Origin: Paragonimus westermani
Lineage: Eukaryota > Platyhelminthes > Trematoda > Plagiorchiida > Troglotrematidae
Length of the DNA: 64,000 nt
Assembly (NCBI GenBank): GCA_008508345.1
Contig: QNGE01000989.1
Location: 121,852-185,851, forward strand
Reading direction: 5' to 3'
This document shows, piece after piece, positions 50,990-62,584 of the stretch. Within the stretch, counting starts at the first letter, position 1, and each line of letters starts with the position of its first letter. The translations under genes were made by a program, and so were the position numbers. The notes below the pieces were generated by a model. The model searched no databases. It saw only the letters and a list, made by a program, of their open reading frames with translations, and was not told the origin of the DNA.

Positions 50990-51700
50990 TGTGTTTTGTA
51001 TTTTTCATTCTCAAAGGTTCATTCCCACTTTGTCTTAAAATTACTGACGTCGTTCTGGCGGATGCAACTCATCAGGTAAACTACGGTGGCTTCGAACCGT
51101 GGCACGCCATGTTGGTAGATGCAGGTTATGTAAGTGTGGCGTTCTTTTACGCACTGATGCCCAATTAAACGACTGCCAGTTACCGAGTAGTTTTAGGAGA
51201 TATGCTGAGAATGTTGCTGCACACGTCAGCAGTCAGAGCATTCGTCGTTGGTCGTTTGTTCGAACAGTGGCGAGCAATCCGCTAGGTTTATCCAAGGTGT
51301 GCCATAGTATTCTGCCGCTTTCGCTTGAATGATTTGTCCCGGTGTGGTCGTTACCTAGTAGTCTTTGATAAGTGTCACAGAAACCGCGCATATCAATGGG
51401 CAGGTAACATGATATTCATGGGGAACGTTTTGTAGCTTGACAGATCATTGCAGGCTATCAAGTCTATAAGTCGGGAAGCTTTCGAGTACCCGTGTAAGAT
51501 GTGGCTGGCCTGTAAATCTGGCTGGACCTTTCAACTGCTGAAAGGGACCATTCTCTTCGGTAACCATATAACCAACCTGGTGGAGAACGAGAATATGCAC
51601 ATTAAAAATGCTGTCTTAACGTTCAACAGTGTATACGTTAATGAAACAGTGTTGGACGTTCAAAGAGTATGTTTTTTGATCGTCTGTTTGCTGCTATCGT
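50990..51700 (+). mobile_element. MULE-like transposase remnant
   Basis: Plus strand. VVLADATHQVNYGGFEPWHA and MLVDAGYVSVAFFYALM fit the first catalytic block of Mutator-like (MULE) transposases (a DATH.TN.YGF...L.V.D..G....VAF.L pattern, Asp first). About 300 bp later YPCKMWLACKSGWTFQLLKG and GNHITNLVENENMHIKNAV fit the later W..(C/Y)......GN.TNN.(I/V)E..N...K block, including the catalytic Glu region. The block in between (FP...LLC.FH) is not found, so the copy is deleted or scrambled. Other explanation: chance resemblance of one block; two in order make that less likely. Confidence 0.5.
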
Positions 51701-53520
51701 AGAATGTATGAAGCTGTTTGAATCATCAGCTGTTTATGAATGTCCCTCTACGCCTCTGAAACCCTAGTTGGAATTTGCAAGATGTGTTGTCAACACTAGT
51801 CAGAAAAAAGGCGACGGTATGGAAGAGGGAGGTGAAATGTTTGGTGTGCAAGAGAGCGAACGTTTTACTTTGTTATTGATGAAAACAGTAGATGTGATTG
51901 TTGATACTTTTCGCAATGTCCGACGTCATATAGCCATATCGTCGTGGTTTCCCGTGTAATCGACACACCGACCGGCAAGTTCCCGGAGAAACGTAGGTGA
52001 GCATTACCCGCTACTCTCCCTACGGAGGTTGTACCCAATGATATGCAAGAACCGGTCGTATACATGCCCACCCTTGTCGCGCAATCTCGTCTGAATAAGA
52101 TTCAAAACGTGGTAGATGTTAACCAAGACCTTGCTGTTCCTTTGTGTTTTATAAGTGATGAGAATAACAATAATCATGTGGCGGCGTTCCGTGGTATGAA
52201 TGAGTTTTTATCGAAGCGTCCCGACTTTACACTGCGATGTTCACTCCCTGGGCGAGAGATTGTGTAAATAAGTTTTAGGAAGTCGTCCGAGAATTTGTAG
52301 CCTGAAAATAAGACACAGCCAACTGAGAACCGGTATGACTGGTTCTGTGTTTCAATGAAGAGGTATGAGGGAAAAGGGTCAGAAAATGCTTCATAACCAA
52401 CTCATATATCTCCATGTAGTACTTTTTCTTCTGCCGGTCATAATCGTCTGAACCCCTTCATCCCATCTACGAACACAGCGGTTTGCAGCCCGATGAGTTG
52501 AATCACATGTTTGCTATTCCCAGTGCGTGTCTCACTTGTTTCCACTGAGCGCAGAAAGTCCGCAAATGAAAGCCGAGTGATTGACAATGGTTTACCACAG
52601 ATAAAAGTGATAGATGAGTTGGACGAGTACAGTGTCAATCGGGCCCAGTGCTCCCGGTGCTCGTGTTGACACCCTCATTCGTATGCCGGCGACCACCACT
52701 CTGACGTCGACTTCACCTGCATGGACTGTGAGACGACTGAACAATCAACGTGAAAGTCGCAAATGCTCAGCAGGAACACGGGAACAGTCGCATTGTCTTT
52801 CTGAGGACAAAGTGGAATGACCCCACGGCCCTCTCCAAGGCCATTTAGTACTTGTTTCTTCAACTTGAGCCCCGTTCAGTCGTTGTTAACCTTGGCGTGG
52901 TGGTCAGGCTTGCGTGCTGTTTTGATGGCTGTGCTGACTGGGGCCTCGGTCCTTGCAGGTTCAGCCTCGTCAAATTGGCCAAAGGGAAGCGGCGAGACAA
53001 AATGCAGATGCGTGCGTTTGTTATGCGTCGTGGCTGTGTGTTGTGGCTCCTTTGTGGCTTCGTTGAGCAAAGTGCTTGTTTTTGCCTTGACTCTCTGTCT
53101 GTCTGCTAAGATCGTGTGTACAGTGTTACTGTTCCTGTGAGTGGGTGCTGGATTTGTTTTGATATGGCTGTCGATCCTTTCATTAGTGGCTGATGCTGCC
53201 GCCTCTGCGTGTGTGTGTGTGGGTCACCTGCTGGCTTGCGGTTTAGGCTTTTCAGCCAAAGGCTTTGGTTGAGGGCCCTGATTGCTCTCCTGCACAGGTC
53301 TGAGCGTCCTGGCAGTGTCCAAAGTCAATACATTCAATAATGACACAAAATAAACCAAATACCATACTGCATCAGCCATCGCGCAGGATAAACCGAGTCG
53401 CCCTATTTGTTGCACCTGGTAAGGTGGATGGGCGAAAATATGCTACTGCCAGACACTCACCTCATAATTCCCCCCAACCACGAGCTCCCGAGCAGATAAT
53501 GCTCAATTAGGTTTCAGTGC
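51701..53520. other. Unidentified; likely LINE 5' region from ~52.6 kb
   Basis: From about 52.6 kb the composition rises in GC and runs into the LINE at 53.5 kb. It contains AGCCAAAGGCTTTGG at 53.25 kb, resembling a motif near another LINE start, and a (GT)n run at about 53.2 kb. No ORF1 protein recognised. Confidence 0.35.
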
Positions 53521-53524
53521 CCAG

Positions 53525-54157
53525 GAGACCAACTTGAGACGGGCCCGGAGATGCAAGCCGCTTACCATTGGGACATGGAAGGTGCGCACGCTGCTAGATC
53601 GATGCAGCGCCACAAAACGACCGGAACGACGCACCACCCTAATCGCGATGGAGCTGCGCTAATATGGAATCGACGTAGCAGCCTTGACTGAGACAAGGCT
53701 TGCAGACCAAGGTGAGTTGCGGGAAGCACGCCCCGGGTACACGTTCTACTGGATAGGTTACCCAACATACAGTGTTCGGGAGCATGGTGTCTGTTTTGCA
53801 GTCGTTGATTGCATCAATGCATCGATGATAGGCGAACCGCACGGCATCAGCCCTAGAATGCTGTCGATGTGCCTTCGACTCGCTCGAGGTAGGTGTGCTA
53901 CATTTGTCAGTGTTTATGGTCCAACTATGTGTCACACTGATGATAAAAAGGACCAGTTCTATGATCAGCTGTCCACCACAATCCTGTCGGCGCCGGTGAG
54001 TGACGGAGTGTTCGTTCTGGGCGACTTAAACGCTCGAGTTGGACGCGACTCGTTAGTTTGGCCGGGAGTCCTCGGACCCTACGGCATTGGTTCAGTCAAC
54101 GAGAACGGTGATCGTCTGCTGCACCTGTGCGCTACTCACAAGCTGGCTATCACGTAA
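53525..54157 (+). mobile_element. APE-type LINE, endonuclease (truncated)
   Basis: Reads IGTWKVRTLLDRC, KRPERRTTLIAMELR, a TAA stop at 53660, then YGIDVAALTETRLADQGE (catalytic Glu), GYTFYWIGYP, VSVYGPTMCHTDDKKDQFYD, and VFVLGDLNARVGRDSLVWPG (GDxNAR motif) with NENGDRLLHLCATHKLAIT. The domain stops there: the expected TW..P...(IDY/LDH) and SDH motifs are missing and the sequence goes directly to the linker. Apart from the one stop and the deletion the frame is remarkably open, so the insertion is younger than its neighbours. Confidence 0.93.
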
Positions 54158-54545
54158 AAACGCCCGGACTGGTTCCATGATCTCAACGTGGATATCTGCA
54201 AGCTGGTACGAGAGAAGAATGCCGCGTTCTCCCTATATACAATGGACCCGGCCAATGGAGTGAAGAAAGCCACGTTCCGGAGTAGCCGCTGTCAACTGGC
54301 CGAGCGTGTTCGCAGAATTAAGGACAATTGTTGGAGGAAACGGAGCGAGCGTATACAGCGTTTCGCAGATCGTCGGTAACACGGGGAGTTCTACGATTTG
54401 CTTAAAGTGATCTTCGGTCCATCTCTCCAGTCTACCAAAGCACTGGTAGACGTGGACACCGGCTAATCTTGTAGCCAGCCGGAGGACATCATGAAATATG
54501 GTACAAACACTTTGCCAGCCTGCTAAACCGCCCTACTACAATTGA
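54158..54545 (+). mobile_element. Same LINE, linker region
   Basis: KRPDWFHDLNVDICKLVREK, FRSSRCQLAERVRRIKDNCW, SERIQRFADRR, stop, then EFYDLLKVIFGPS. In intact relatives the (D/E)WFD segment follows about 150 residues after the last block seen at 54157, which marks an internal deletion of roughly 450 bp at this junction. Confidence 0.85.
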
Positions 54546-55340
54546 TTGGGTGTCAGTGAACATCCTGGAGTAACAAGACGTCAAATCTTCGCTTGCTCTC
54601 TCCCCAGATTTGCTGGAGTGCAGAGGGCGATTAGCCAACTGCGCAACGGGAAGGCTGCAGGCGAGAATGGGCTGTCAGGTGAGATCCTGAAGAATGGCGG
54701 GTCGGCGTTGGAACGCGCTCTGCTCCAGCTGGTTCACTCCTTTTGGGATCACCAGGCGATGCCGCAAGGCTTCAAGGACGCCCTTATCGTCCCCTTGTTC
54801 AAAGGCAAGGGCAGCAAGCAATGCGCCAACAGCTACCGAGGTGTCAGCCTGTTGAACTGTGCAGGCCAGGTGATTGCCAGAATCCTCCTTAACCAATTGA
54901 ATGCAACCGTTTTGGAGGTCAATGTTCCCGAGGAGCAGTGTGGATTCCGGGAGAGCCGGAGTACAATCGACCTGGTGTTTGCTGCTCGACAGCTTCAGGA
55001 GAAGTGCCGGGAATGGAACCAGCCCCTGTATGCTCTGTTCGTGGACTTCACCAAAGCGTTCGATTCCGTGAACCGCGAGGCGCTATGGACGGTGCTTGGT
55101 AGGTTTGGATGTTCAGGTAAGTTCGTCAGTATGGTTAGATTGTTGCATGTGGGCATGAAGGCGAAGGCGCAATCGTGTGGGTCGACCTCTGATGATTTTT
55201 ACATCGTCGGTGGCATGAAACAGGGTCGTGTTCTAGCCCCAGCCATATTTTGCCTATATTTGACTGCCATAGTAACAGTTGCTTTTCAGAACTCTGAGAG
55301 GATGGTATTGAGGTCGAGTACCAGAAGGACAGGCGGCTGT
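54546..55340 (+). mobile_element. Same LINE, reverse transcriptase fingers and palm
   Basis: Open for 265 codons: VQRAISQLRNGKAAGENGLS, GFKDALIVPLFKGKGSK, YRGVSLLNCAGQVIARILLN, EEQCGFRESRSTIDLVFAAR, ALFVDFTKAFDSVNREALW (catalytic Asp), and VGGMKQGRVLAPAIF. Where relatives have a Cys the last motif has Arg. The frame shifts at about 55300: GIEVEYQKDRRLLNIRRF continues in the next frame. Confidence 0.95.
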
Positions 55341-56281
55341 TGAATATCCGACGTTTCGGCGCCCAAACCCGGTTACCGACCTCAACGATGCGCATGCTTC
55401 TGTTCGCAGATGACAGCGCATTGCTAGCACACAGTGAAGAAGAGCTGCAACGTCTGGCTGCAGCCTTCGCTTTGACAGCATCTAAGTTTGGATTGGGCAT
55501 CAACACAGGTAAGAAGTTTTCGTTCTTTCAGCCTTCCGGTGGAGGTGCTGCTTGTGTACCTCCACTTCAAATTCGCATCACTGGAGACATTGTGAATGGC
55601 TGGGGAGATTTTCTCTACTTGGGTAGCACTTTGTGGACAGATTTGTTCGTGGACCGCGAGCTGAGAGCGCGTGTGGCGAAGGCTAGTGCTGCTTTCGGAC
55701 GTCTTGAAAGGCGTGTTTTTAAGAATCATAGCCTAAAGAAGGCCGCGAAGCTGTGTGTTTACCGTCCAATGGTGCTATCTATACTGCTGTATTGCAGTGA
55801 GACCTGGACATTGCACCAGCGGAACGTGAGCTATCTGAACCGCTTCCATGTTCAGTGTCTGAGACGCATCGTTATTCGGTGGTCGGACCTGATTCCGTAT
55901 ACTGAGGTACTGAGGCGATTTGGCATGGATGGGATAGAAGCCATGTTGATGCTGAACCAGCTGCGTTGGCTCGGTCACGTCCGTCGGATGGGTGATGACC
56001 ATACCCCGAAGCAGCTACTGTACGGACAAGTGAAGTCAGGTAAGCGAAATCCCGGTGGTCAGAAGCGGAGGTACCAGGATGTTGTGCAGGTAAGCCTTTC
56101 ACGATGTAACGTTGATTTTAGATGTTGGGAATATTTAGCGTTCAACCGGACGGCCTGGGGGAATGCGGTTCTGGCGGGCGTCCGAAAGTTCAACGAGCAA
56201 CTATTGCGTGGTCGCGAGCGGAAGCGTGCGGTATGCAAAGAATCCATCAGTGCCATAGGTCGCGGTGACGTACCTATATAG
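55304..56281 (+). mobile_element. Same LINE, RT palm/thumb and C-terminal part
   Basis: Open for over 310 codons after the frameshift. LLFADDSALLAHSEEELQRL holds the intact FADD catalytic pair, then FLYLGSTLWTD, ARVAKASAAFGRLERRVF, VLSILLYCSETWTLHQR, LNRFHVQCLRRIV, MLNQLRWLGHVRRMGDDHTP and KSGKRNPGGQKRRYQDVVQV. It ends at TAG 56279. Confidence 0.95.
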
Positions 56282-56383
56282 CGTTGTGATGTGTGCGGCC
56301 GAGAATGTGCTGGCCGTTTGGGGTTAGTAAGTCACCAGCGTACTCATAGTACACCGTCGGCGAAGAGGCGGCGAGTACGTTAG
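56282..56383 (+). mobile_element. Same LINE, C2H2 zinc-finger tail beyond a stop
   Basis: In frame after the TAG comes RCDVCGRECAGRLGLVSHQR, TH and a basic end (KRRRVR) before the natural stop: a CX2CX12HX3H finger, which closes related LINE proteins. Confidence 0.85.
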
Positions 56384-56979
56384 CCTCAGGTAGGTCATAT
56401 CAGTATATCCCTTCTACTTCTGTTAAGGACTGCGTCGTCCAACATCCTGGTCGTCAGCAATTAATCCGCTTCTCTTTTCAGAAACTTGAGTGTTTGTGGT
56501 CTTCTATCCATTCGTTTCTTCTGTTTTGTTTATGTATTGTATGATGAATGGTCTGCCTGGCTTTTCATAGTTCAGTGAGAAATTTGCTTTTCACCCCTAC
56601 CTTCCTTGGGATGCACTAACCTGCACTTCTCCACTGCAAAGCTTTTTGTAGTACACTTCACAAATCTTTCTTCTTAGTGTAGGTCTCGTCATTGCAGCCC
56701 ACTGGCACACCTCCAGGTTTTATTCCTTCGGGTTTACACTGGATGTGTGGTGTGTGGGTGTGACCGCAAGTGGTGCAGCGCGAGCCAATTACAGTGATGT
56801 ATAAACGCAGGCGTCCTTTGGCTTCAGTCACTGTGACAGGCTAATCCGAATCGGATGCCGCCAACCATTGTTCAGTGTGGACAGACGATGAACGCCACCG
56901 AGTCTCATTCCAGTGGCAGTCCCCCGTGTTCCTGACCGATTTGGCATGAAGTACCACCATATCTATTTGTGTTTATGCA
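56384..56979 (+). other. Probable LINE 3' UTR and unknown flank
   Basis: Follows the LINE stop. No poly-A or short tandem 3' tail marks the end of the element. Confidence 0.35.
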
Positions 56980-57715
56980 GCGACCCATGCACATATATGT
57001 ATGCACTCATATGCTCACATTTATACGTAACTATAAGTATATCTGTATATATGTATGGATAAACATACGTACTTCGATAAGCACATACATACATATAAAT
57101 ACACGCATATGTCCATATACATGTATACATACACATATGTATCCATGTATACGAATGTATGCTCCTGTACGTGCATGTGTATTTATCCTGTGTGCGTTCA
57201 CACTTATAGCTACACATCCATCCATAACGCATGCTGCGTTACCACATATTCAGCCGTATGTCTAGATATATACATTTACGCGTGCATTCGTATTTATATG
57301 CATGTATATGTTCATATATGTATATATATACACATATACATTTGCACAGACACTTATTTATGGGCGTAAACGTTTATACACATATGTATACATCTATTTC
57401 GACATACCATTATTTGCCGTACCTATACGTTCCTACTTATAAATATATACGTATACATATGTGTGCATATACATGTACATATAAATACGCAAATACATAT
57501 ACATGTGGATACATATACATGTACACGTACAAATTTACGTAGATAATTGTAAGTATTCATACATGAATAAGTACATTCATGTAATTACATATACATTTAT
57601 GTTTATACATTTCTACACAGAGATATGCGTACGCATGCATTCATGTTTTTAACTGTATATCCTTATGTATTCAAAAGTATATACATGCTTACGTATGTGT
57701 GTATCGACGGCCTTA
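56980..57715. repeat. Long alternating purine/pyrimidine tract
   Basis: About 730 bp dominated by ATAC, ATAT, ACAC, GTAT steps (TACATATACATG and similar). No fixed period. Conceptual translations in all frames are Tyr/Ile/Cys/Thr-rich artefacts, not genes. Confidence 0.9.
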
Positions 57716-57726
57716 CAATGCTCCGC

Positions 57727-58028
57727 GTAATCGGTAGACCGTCGATATCTCTGAAATCTTGGAGGCAAAAACGGTTTTCAAGATTATGCAGTTATAATTT
57801 TGTGACGTGTTTTAGTTCCTGAAATCGTTGAATTCTGTTACCGGGAGTGATTTTGTTCCCACCTTCTGATGGCGTAGTCGGAGAAGGTGCGACAGTTCAG
57901 CAATTTAGCGATCAAAGCAGAAATAACGAAAAATTGTATTCCACGCTATTTCGGGGAATTGGTGGTGGAATACAATGCAAATTGATGTCATCGACGTGAT
58001 AAGACATTCTTACTTTGAAATTTAATTG
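57727..58028 (+). repeat. Dispersed ~300-bp repeat, copy B
   Basis: Homologue of 42851-43150, same orientation, again just downstream of an alternating purine/pyrimidine tract. Confidence 0.85.
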
Positions 58029-58139
58029 TAGTTAAGAAGGAAAGCTTGATTGAAACTTCGTCGAATAATCCACGCTGGTTCTCACTGATGCAGAAAGTGC
58101 GCAGCACCGGGAGTGTACGTTAACCGAAGGATGGTGTTC

Positions 58140-58935
58140 CCACCTAACAGCTGCCACTCACAAACGGACAACCACTTCAGGACCTGATGTCAAAATAACA
58201 CCACGTTGATCAGTCCCTTTCGATAGGTTCCACGTAGACATGATAACCAGCTTCCCACTAGACTACATGCGCATGGTTTGTCTGGAAGTGATGGAGCGCT
58301 TAATAACCCTATGAAAAGCAGGCCCAATGAAATGAAATATCCGTCCGGGATAATCGCAAACGAATCGGTTGAGCAGTAGATTAATGAGACTGAGAGGAGC
58401 CACGACTTGCGAGTTCCCTAAGAAATGTCGATCAGCGGTGGACTGCAACCGTTGGAAGGCTACGGAATTTCGGCAATTTCCGTTGTACACTGGTCCTGTG
58501 GCGTTGAAAGGAACAGTGGATGGAGAAATTTATGAAAACTTAAACTTCTCCGTTTCCATATACTTACTTTGATACCCAAAGTGGTGTCTCCATCATGCGG
58601 ATTATGTGGAATCCATGTTGCGATAAACACTGGTTCAGTTCGCTGCTCTCTGCAGTGGATTGGAGCTTGTATCAAACTTGCACTGTGCTAGTCACCTGTG
58701 TGAGGATGTTAGACTGCACGGACAGCTGGACTGTTTTTGGCGTTTCCATTTGAGAAGTACATGAAAACTTTAGGCAGGTTCGCGCGATCTTCAAATATGC
58801 CTGCTTCACAGATCTTCCGACACATGATGAAAAGGATGCATGTACACCCGCCGGATGAGAGTGCATTGGTGGATGATTCGAGGGCAGCATCCGTTACGAT
58901 AACACCGAGCAAACAGTGTAGGTACATTCAAGGAG
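58140..58935 (+). mobile_element. CACTA/DUF4218-like transposase remnant
   Basis: Plus strand, three frames: FHVDMITSFPLDYMRMVCLE, VMERLI (a (D/H)YMH.VCLGV pattern), FPKKCRSAVDCNRWKATEFR and QFPLYTGPVALKG, VSNLHCASHLCEDVRLHGQL and DCF, then AFPFEKYMKTLGRFARSSNM. The order D.MH..., RWKA.E.R.FLLYTGP, N.H...HL..D....G.LD.FSAFPFE.Y...LK matches the DUF4218-type region of CACTA-like (EnSpm) transposases and their animal relatives. Stops and frameshifts make it a fossil. Upstream domain and terminal repeats not seen. Confidence 0.65.
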
Positions 58936-61180
58936 GCGTGATGCACTGCGACGTCTAGCTCAACAACGTGATGTGTTCGGATGGATTACCTGCGTTACTT
59001 GGCGCCTTGTATGGAGAGCGCATTAGCATATACCGTTTTGAAGCCTGTTGCGAACTTTTTACAAAATTTTGCCTCCCAGCAAAGTGTACATTTTCCAGTG
59101 CTCCCACGTATGCACATCCACCTTCTGAGTGAATCCTGAAGGTATTCAGTGTAAAGAGCTACAACTTTCACTCAAAAAACGCTTTGTATTCCACTCAATA
59201 ATGCACACGGAAAATTGTCGGAAAAATGAATTCTACTTAATATCGTTCCGTCTGCTTTGGCACTAACGCAATACTTCCACTAATTAACACTACCATTTCA
59301 GATGTATCAGGTAGTCAAGTTTAAGGATGAAAGCTTGGGGATAGTGTTCAAGTCGTGGATTGCGCAGCCAAGGTTTGTCCTCTGGCCAGGAATAGCATAC
59401 ACGAAACCCCGCAGGTTGCTCTTGGGTGGAATAACAGGACACTAGCTCTAAGCTGTACAAAGTATTGGGGCATCGCGCAACAGGTGTGTGCTTTTGGTTT
59501 TTCTGACGTTTTGTGACGTTATCCAAATGACCTGCATGCGGTTTATAAATACCAACAAATCCTAGAACAGCTGTCAGACATACCATCGTCTGACACCACG
59601 TGCATAATGAATCGTGTGGCCAACGTAATAGGTACGATTAAATTGCCATTTGTCACATTGGCAGACGAACAGGCGTTCGTCCCTACTTCGCGTATAGATT
59701 GGAGAAGAGACGAAAGCCGGAACACTACGCCGTCGACATCGACTGTTCTCCACCACCACTGCAATCGGGGGGATATGCCCACGCATTGCCATCCCCGTCA
59801 AAATGAACATTGGGGTTAATGGAGAACCTGCCCACTTTATCCACCCTATTGCTCCCAGGTATGTGAATGGTAAAGTGTCGTTTGGTGAGCACTCAGCCCT
59901 ACCATTGTTGGTCCACCAGCGGCATACAATGAGGGAGCGTGCAAAAACGACACTGCCGGAAAAGTAAGAGTTTTGTAAGACATGTCCGTGTAACACATAT
60001 AACCGTCGTGTTTACCAAGTGTAATGAAGGACTTTGACCTCCAAAACATCAAAATGCGCAAAGATTTGTACGGTAGGTGACCACTCTCAGCACCGGTGAT
60101 GTTTCTTAGGGATGATGTGGCAAGAACAATAAACTGGACAGATGTAAACAATCATGCGTCCGTTGTCTCCTCTTCTCTCGCCACAGCCATCGTTGGTAAG
60201 TTTGATCACAAAACACTCACCGTTTATTGAATGCAGAATCCTTTATGAAGGAAGCTAATCCCGGCGTATCGCACGTGGACACCAAGGTAATTATTCAGCG
60301 GTGGCTTCAGAAGGCGACACCGCAGGCAAGGAAAAGATCCAACGATGCTGTTACCGACAACTTCGCACTATGATTCAAATTATCAACTCGTAAACGTCAT
60401 ACGAATATTGCCGTAAATATTGCATTGGATATAACATATTAGATACAATTGAGTCCTTTCATGTCCTTTCTCGTGAAACTAAACATTGTGCCTCACTTAT
60501 TTTGCAAGGATGGGTTTTCGTTCAACGTAATTGAGCTCCGTAGGAAAATAGGAATTTTGTGGCATGTTATCAAATCATTTAATGGGGCTGTGCGCATTTT
60601 TCCTCCTAACGTACCTTGATTATCCCCAACCTGTCTCCTTAGTACACTCAGGGCTCACTTCCGGAACTATCAGAGAACACTCAAGGAACGGTCGTGCTGC
60701 CGGGGTTGATTCGGCGTTGAATCAGGAGGACTAAGCTTTTATGAAGCTACTAGCTTAACGTATACATGTGAAGGGACTCACATTCTTCAAATAGTTCAAG
60801 GGGATATTTGCTTCAGGTGATAATGATTCGCTCATTTTTCGGCCCATGTACAAGCGTCACATTGTCCGCGGACCGATCTAGTCGACATCCATTGGGCACA
60901 CTGTGCAGGACCTCTTTTTCATAATCACTGGAGAAGTGCAAACGGTGGCTGAAGTAGGGGGAGCTGACAAATCCGTAAATTTGAAACTTCCACCTACCAG
61001 TTGACTGAGGTTGAAGCTGGTTGCCTCAGAATGGACATTTAATTATGTCGGCTGTCTGAATACAATCAAAGTGATAAACCAGTTGACTGGCATCATGGCG
61101 ATGGTCGTCGATCTCTACCGGTTCACGGCAGCGTCCGCATGGAAATCCTTCTTCGAGCTTCTTAACTACTCTTGGTTGCC
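58936..61180. other. Unidentified sequence
   Basis: The longest open frame, 140 codons on the minus strand at 59574-59996, is not recognised and has no clear splice borders. May contain decayed parts of the flanking DNA transposons. Confidence 0.3.
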
Positions 61181-61189
61181 TACAGTTTT

Positions 61190-62440
61190 AGGTACAACAG
61201 TACAAAGATAAGTCAGTCTTGGCACGTTCTACCATTTTACTCGCGAAGACGGTGATGCTGTTAGAACAGACCACTGCCATGCGGCTGCTACAGTCATGCA
61301 GTTTTGCGAATAAATTATGGAGATATTTATAGTGACGGTTAAAGTTGGCTGTAGCGAGAGGCCGAAGCTGTGGGTCAACCAGTCGATGAATCGGCAAGTT
61401 GTACTCAGCCGGCCACTGCTCATGAATGGGTACGCTACCTTTGTATGCGGAGATAAACACCGCGGAAAGACTTACTGTAGAGGTACATATGTTTTCGGAA
61501 CATTAACAGAATGTGTATACATGGGAGCCACAGCGGACGGTAAAAACGACACTCATATGTACCGTGCACGTCATCGAAGGCAGAGATGTCGACATCATGT
61601 TGCACGCAAAACTGCAATATTCAAAGCGATTACTATAGAAATACTAACCTTGGAATCGGCTACTTCTTTGAAATGGAGTCCTTGGATCTGCCCGTTCGGA
61701 TGTTTTCGGACAAGATGACTTTCGAACGTGGTCGTTCGGTAAAAAATGTTCTTGGCGCAAAAGTCAACTTTGGCAACTTTGCAACGGTCGCACCCATAGG
61801 TAGTTTGCATTTCAAAACCTCGCATCAGCCATTCGCTGCGGGGCCATATTTTCTGACTGACGGCGGCTAGGACGTCTCGAGGTTGCGTCCTCTTTTTTAA
61901 CAGTTCTTTGGCGTTTTCTAGCCCATTATTTTGCGATTGCCAGTGCAACAACAAATAATCCATAAAGCTTCTATCTGTTTGGCGGATAATGTTCGAGTCA
62001 CTTTTGAACCTACGGTATGCGGTGCAAGGGTAAAACCTACTCTGCCTCACGGTCTACCGTAACCATTCGGTTGAACAGATAACGAGAGTGAGAAGAGCTT
62101 TTTCTTCTGACAGGCTTGACAGACAGATTTCATCCAACAACATGCTCAAGAACGGCGTCACTTACATGGAAGTAACAAAACATGATGTCGCGGCTGAACT
62201 GCACACAGCCTGTCCTCGATTTCGCAGCCATCTTGTCCATCAGAACCATTTTCACCGGAATGTGCTGTCCCACCATTTTTCGAAAACTTCCAAACGACCT
62301 ACGTAGTGACGCATACTTCTCACTAAGAACGTACCCGTACATCACCTGCCGCCCGTGCCCCATGTCATCTCTTACTAGGAGTTGGTATAAAGTCCAGCCT
62401 CAAAGGCTTGAGAAAGTGTTCAGTGATATATTTATGCTTG
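61190..62440 (-). mobile_element. MULE transposase with SWIM-like finger, decayed
   Basis: Minus strand, in order: LYQLLVRDDMGHGRQVMYGY, VLSEKYASLRRSFGSFRKMV, VKMVLMDKMAAKSR (catalytic Asp region), FSRDIMFCYFHVSDAV (the C.FH block) at 62.2 kb; RTQPRDVLAAVSQKIWPRSE and WLMRGFEMQTTYGCDR at 61.7 kb; and YECRFYRPLWLPCIHILLMF at 61.5 kb, a SWIM finger (CxC..LPC.H) whose first Cys is replaced by Tyr. The layout, transposase core then SWIM, is that of Mutator-like elements and ZSWIM proteins. Several stops and frameshifts. Terminal inverted repeats not seen. Confidence 0.62.
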
Positions 62441-62584
62441 ATTGACCCGTGGGTAGAATCCACAGTTACATCATGAGGGAAACGCTGGCGCAGTTTAATG
62501 TGCGTTCAACGAAGGGAAAAGATATGCGTGTATCTGTCGTCTTCATCCCGCACAGTGCACACCACACTCATCTCACTGATCACT

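Noticed and set aside
56963..57542. Cys/Tyr/Ile-rich frames of about 100 codons on both strands
   Set aside because: Translation of an alternating purine/pyrimidine tract; open in many frames at once.
59574..59996. 140-codon minus-strand frame as a gene
   Set aside because: No recognisable family and no good splice sites; kept only as unidentified sequence.
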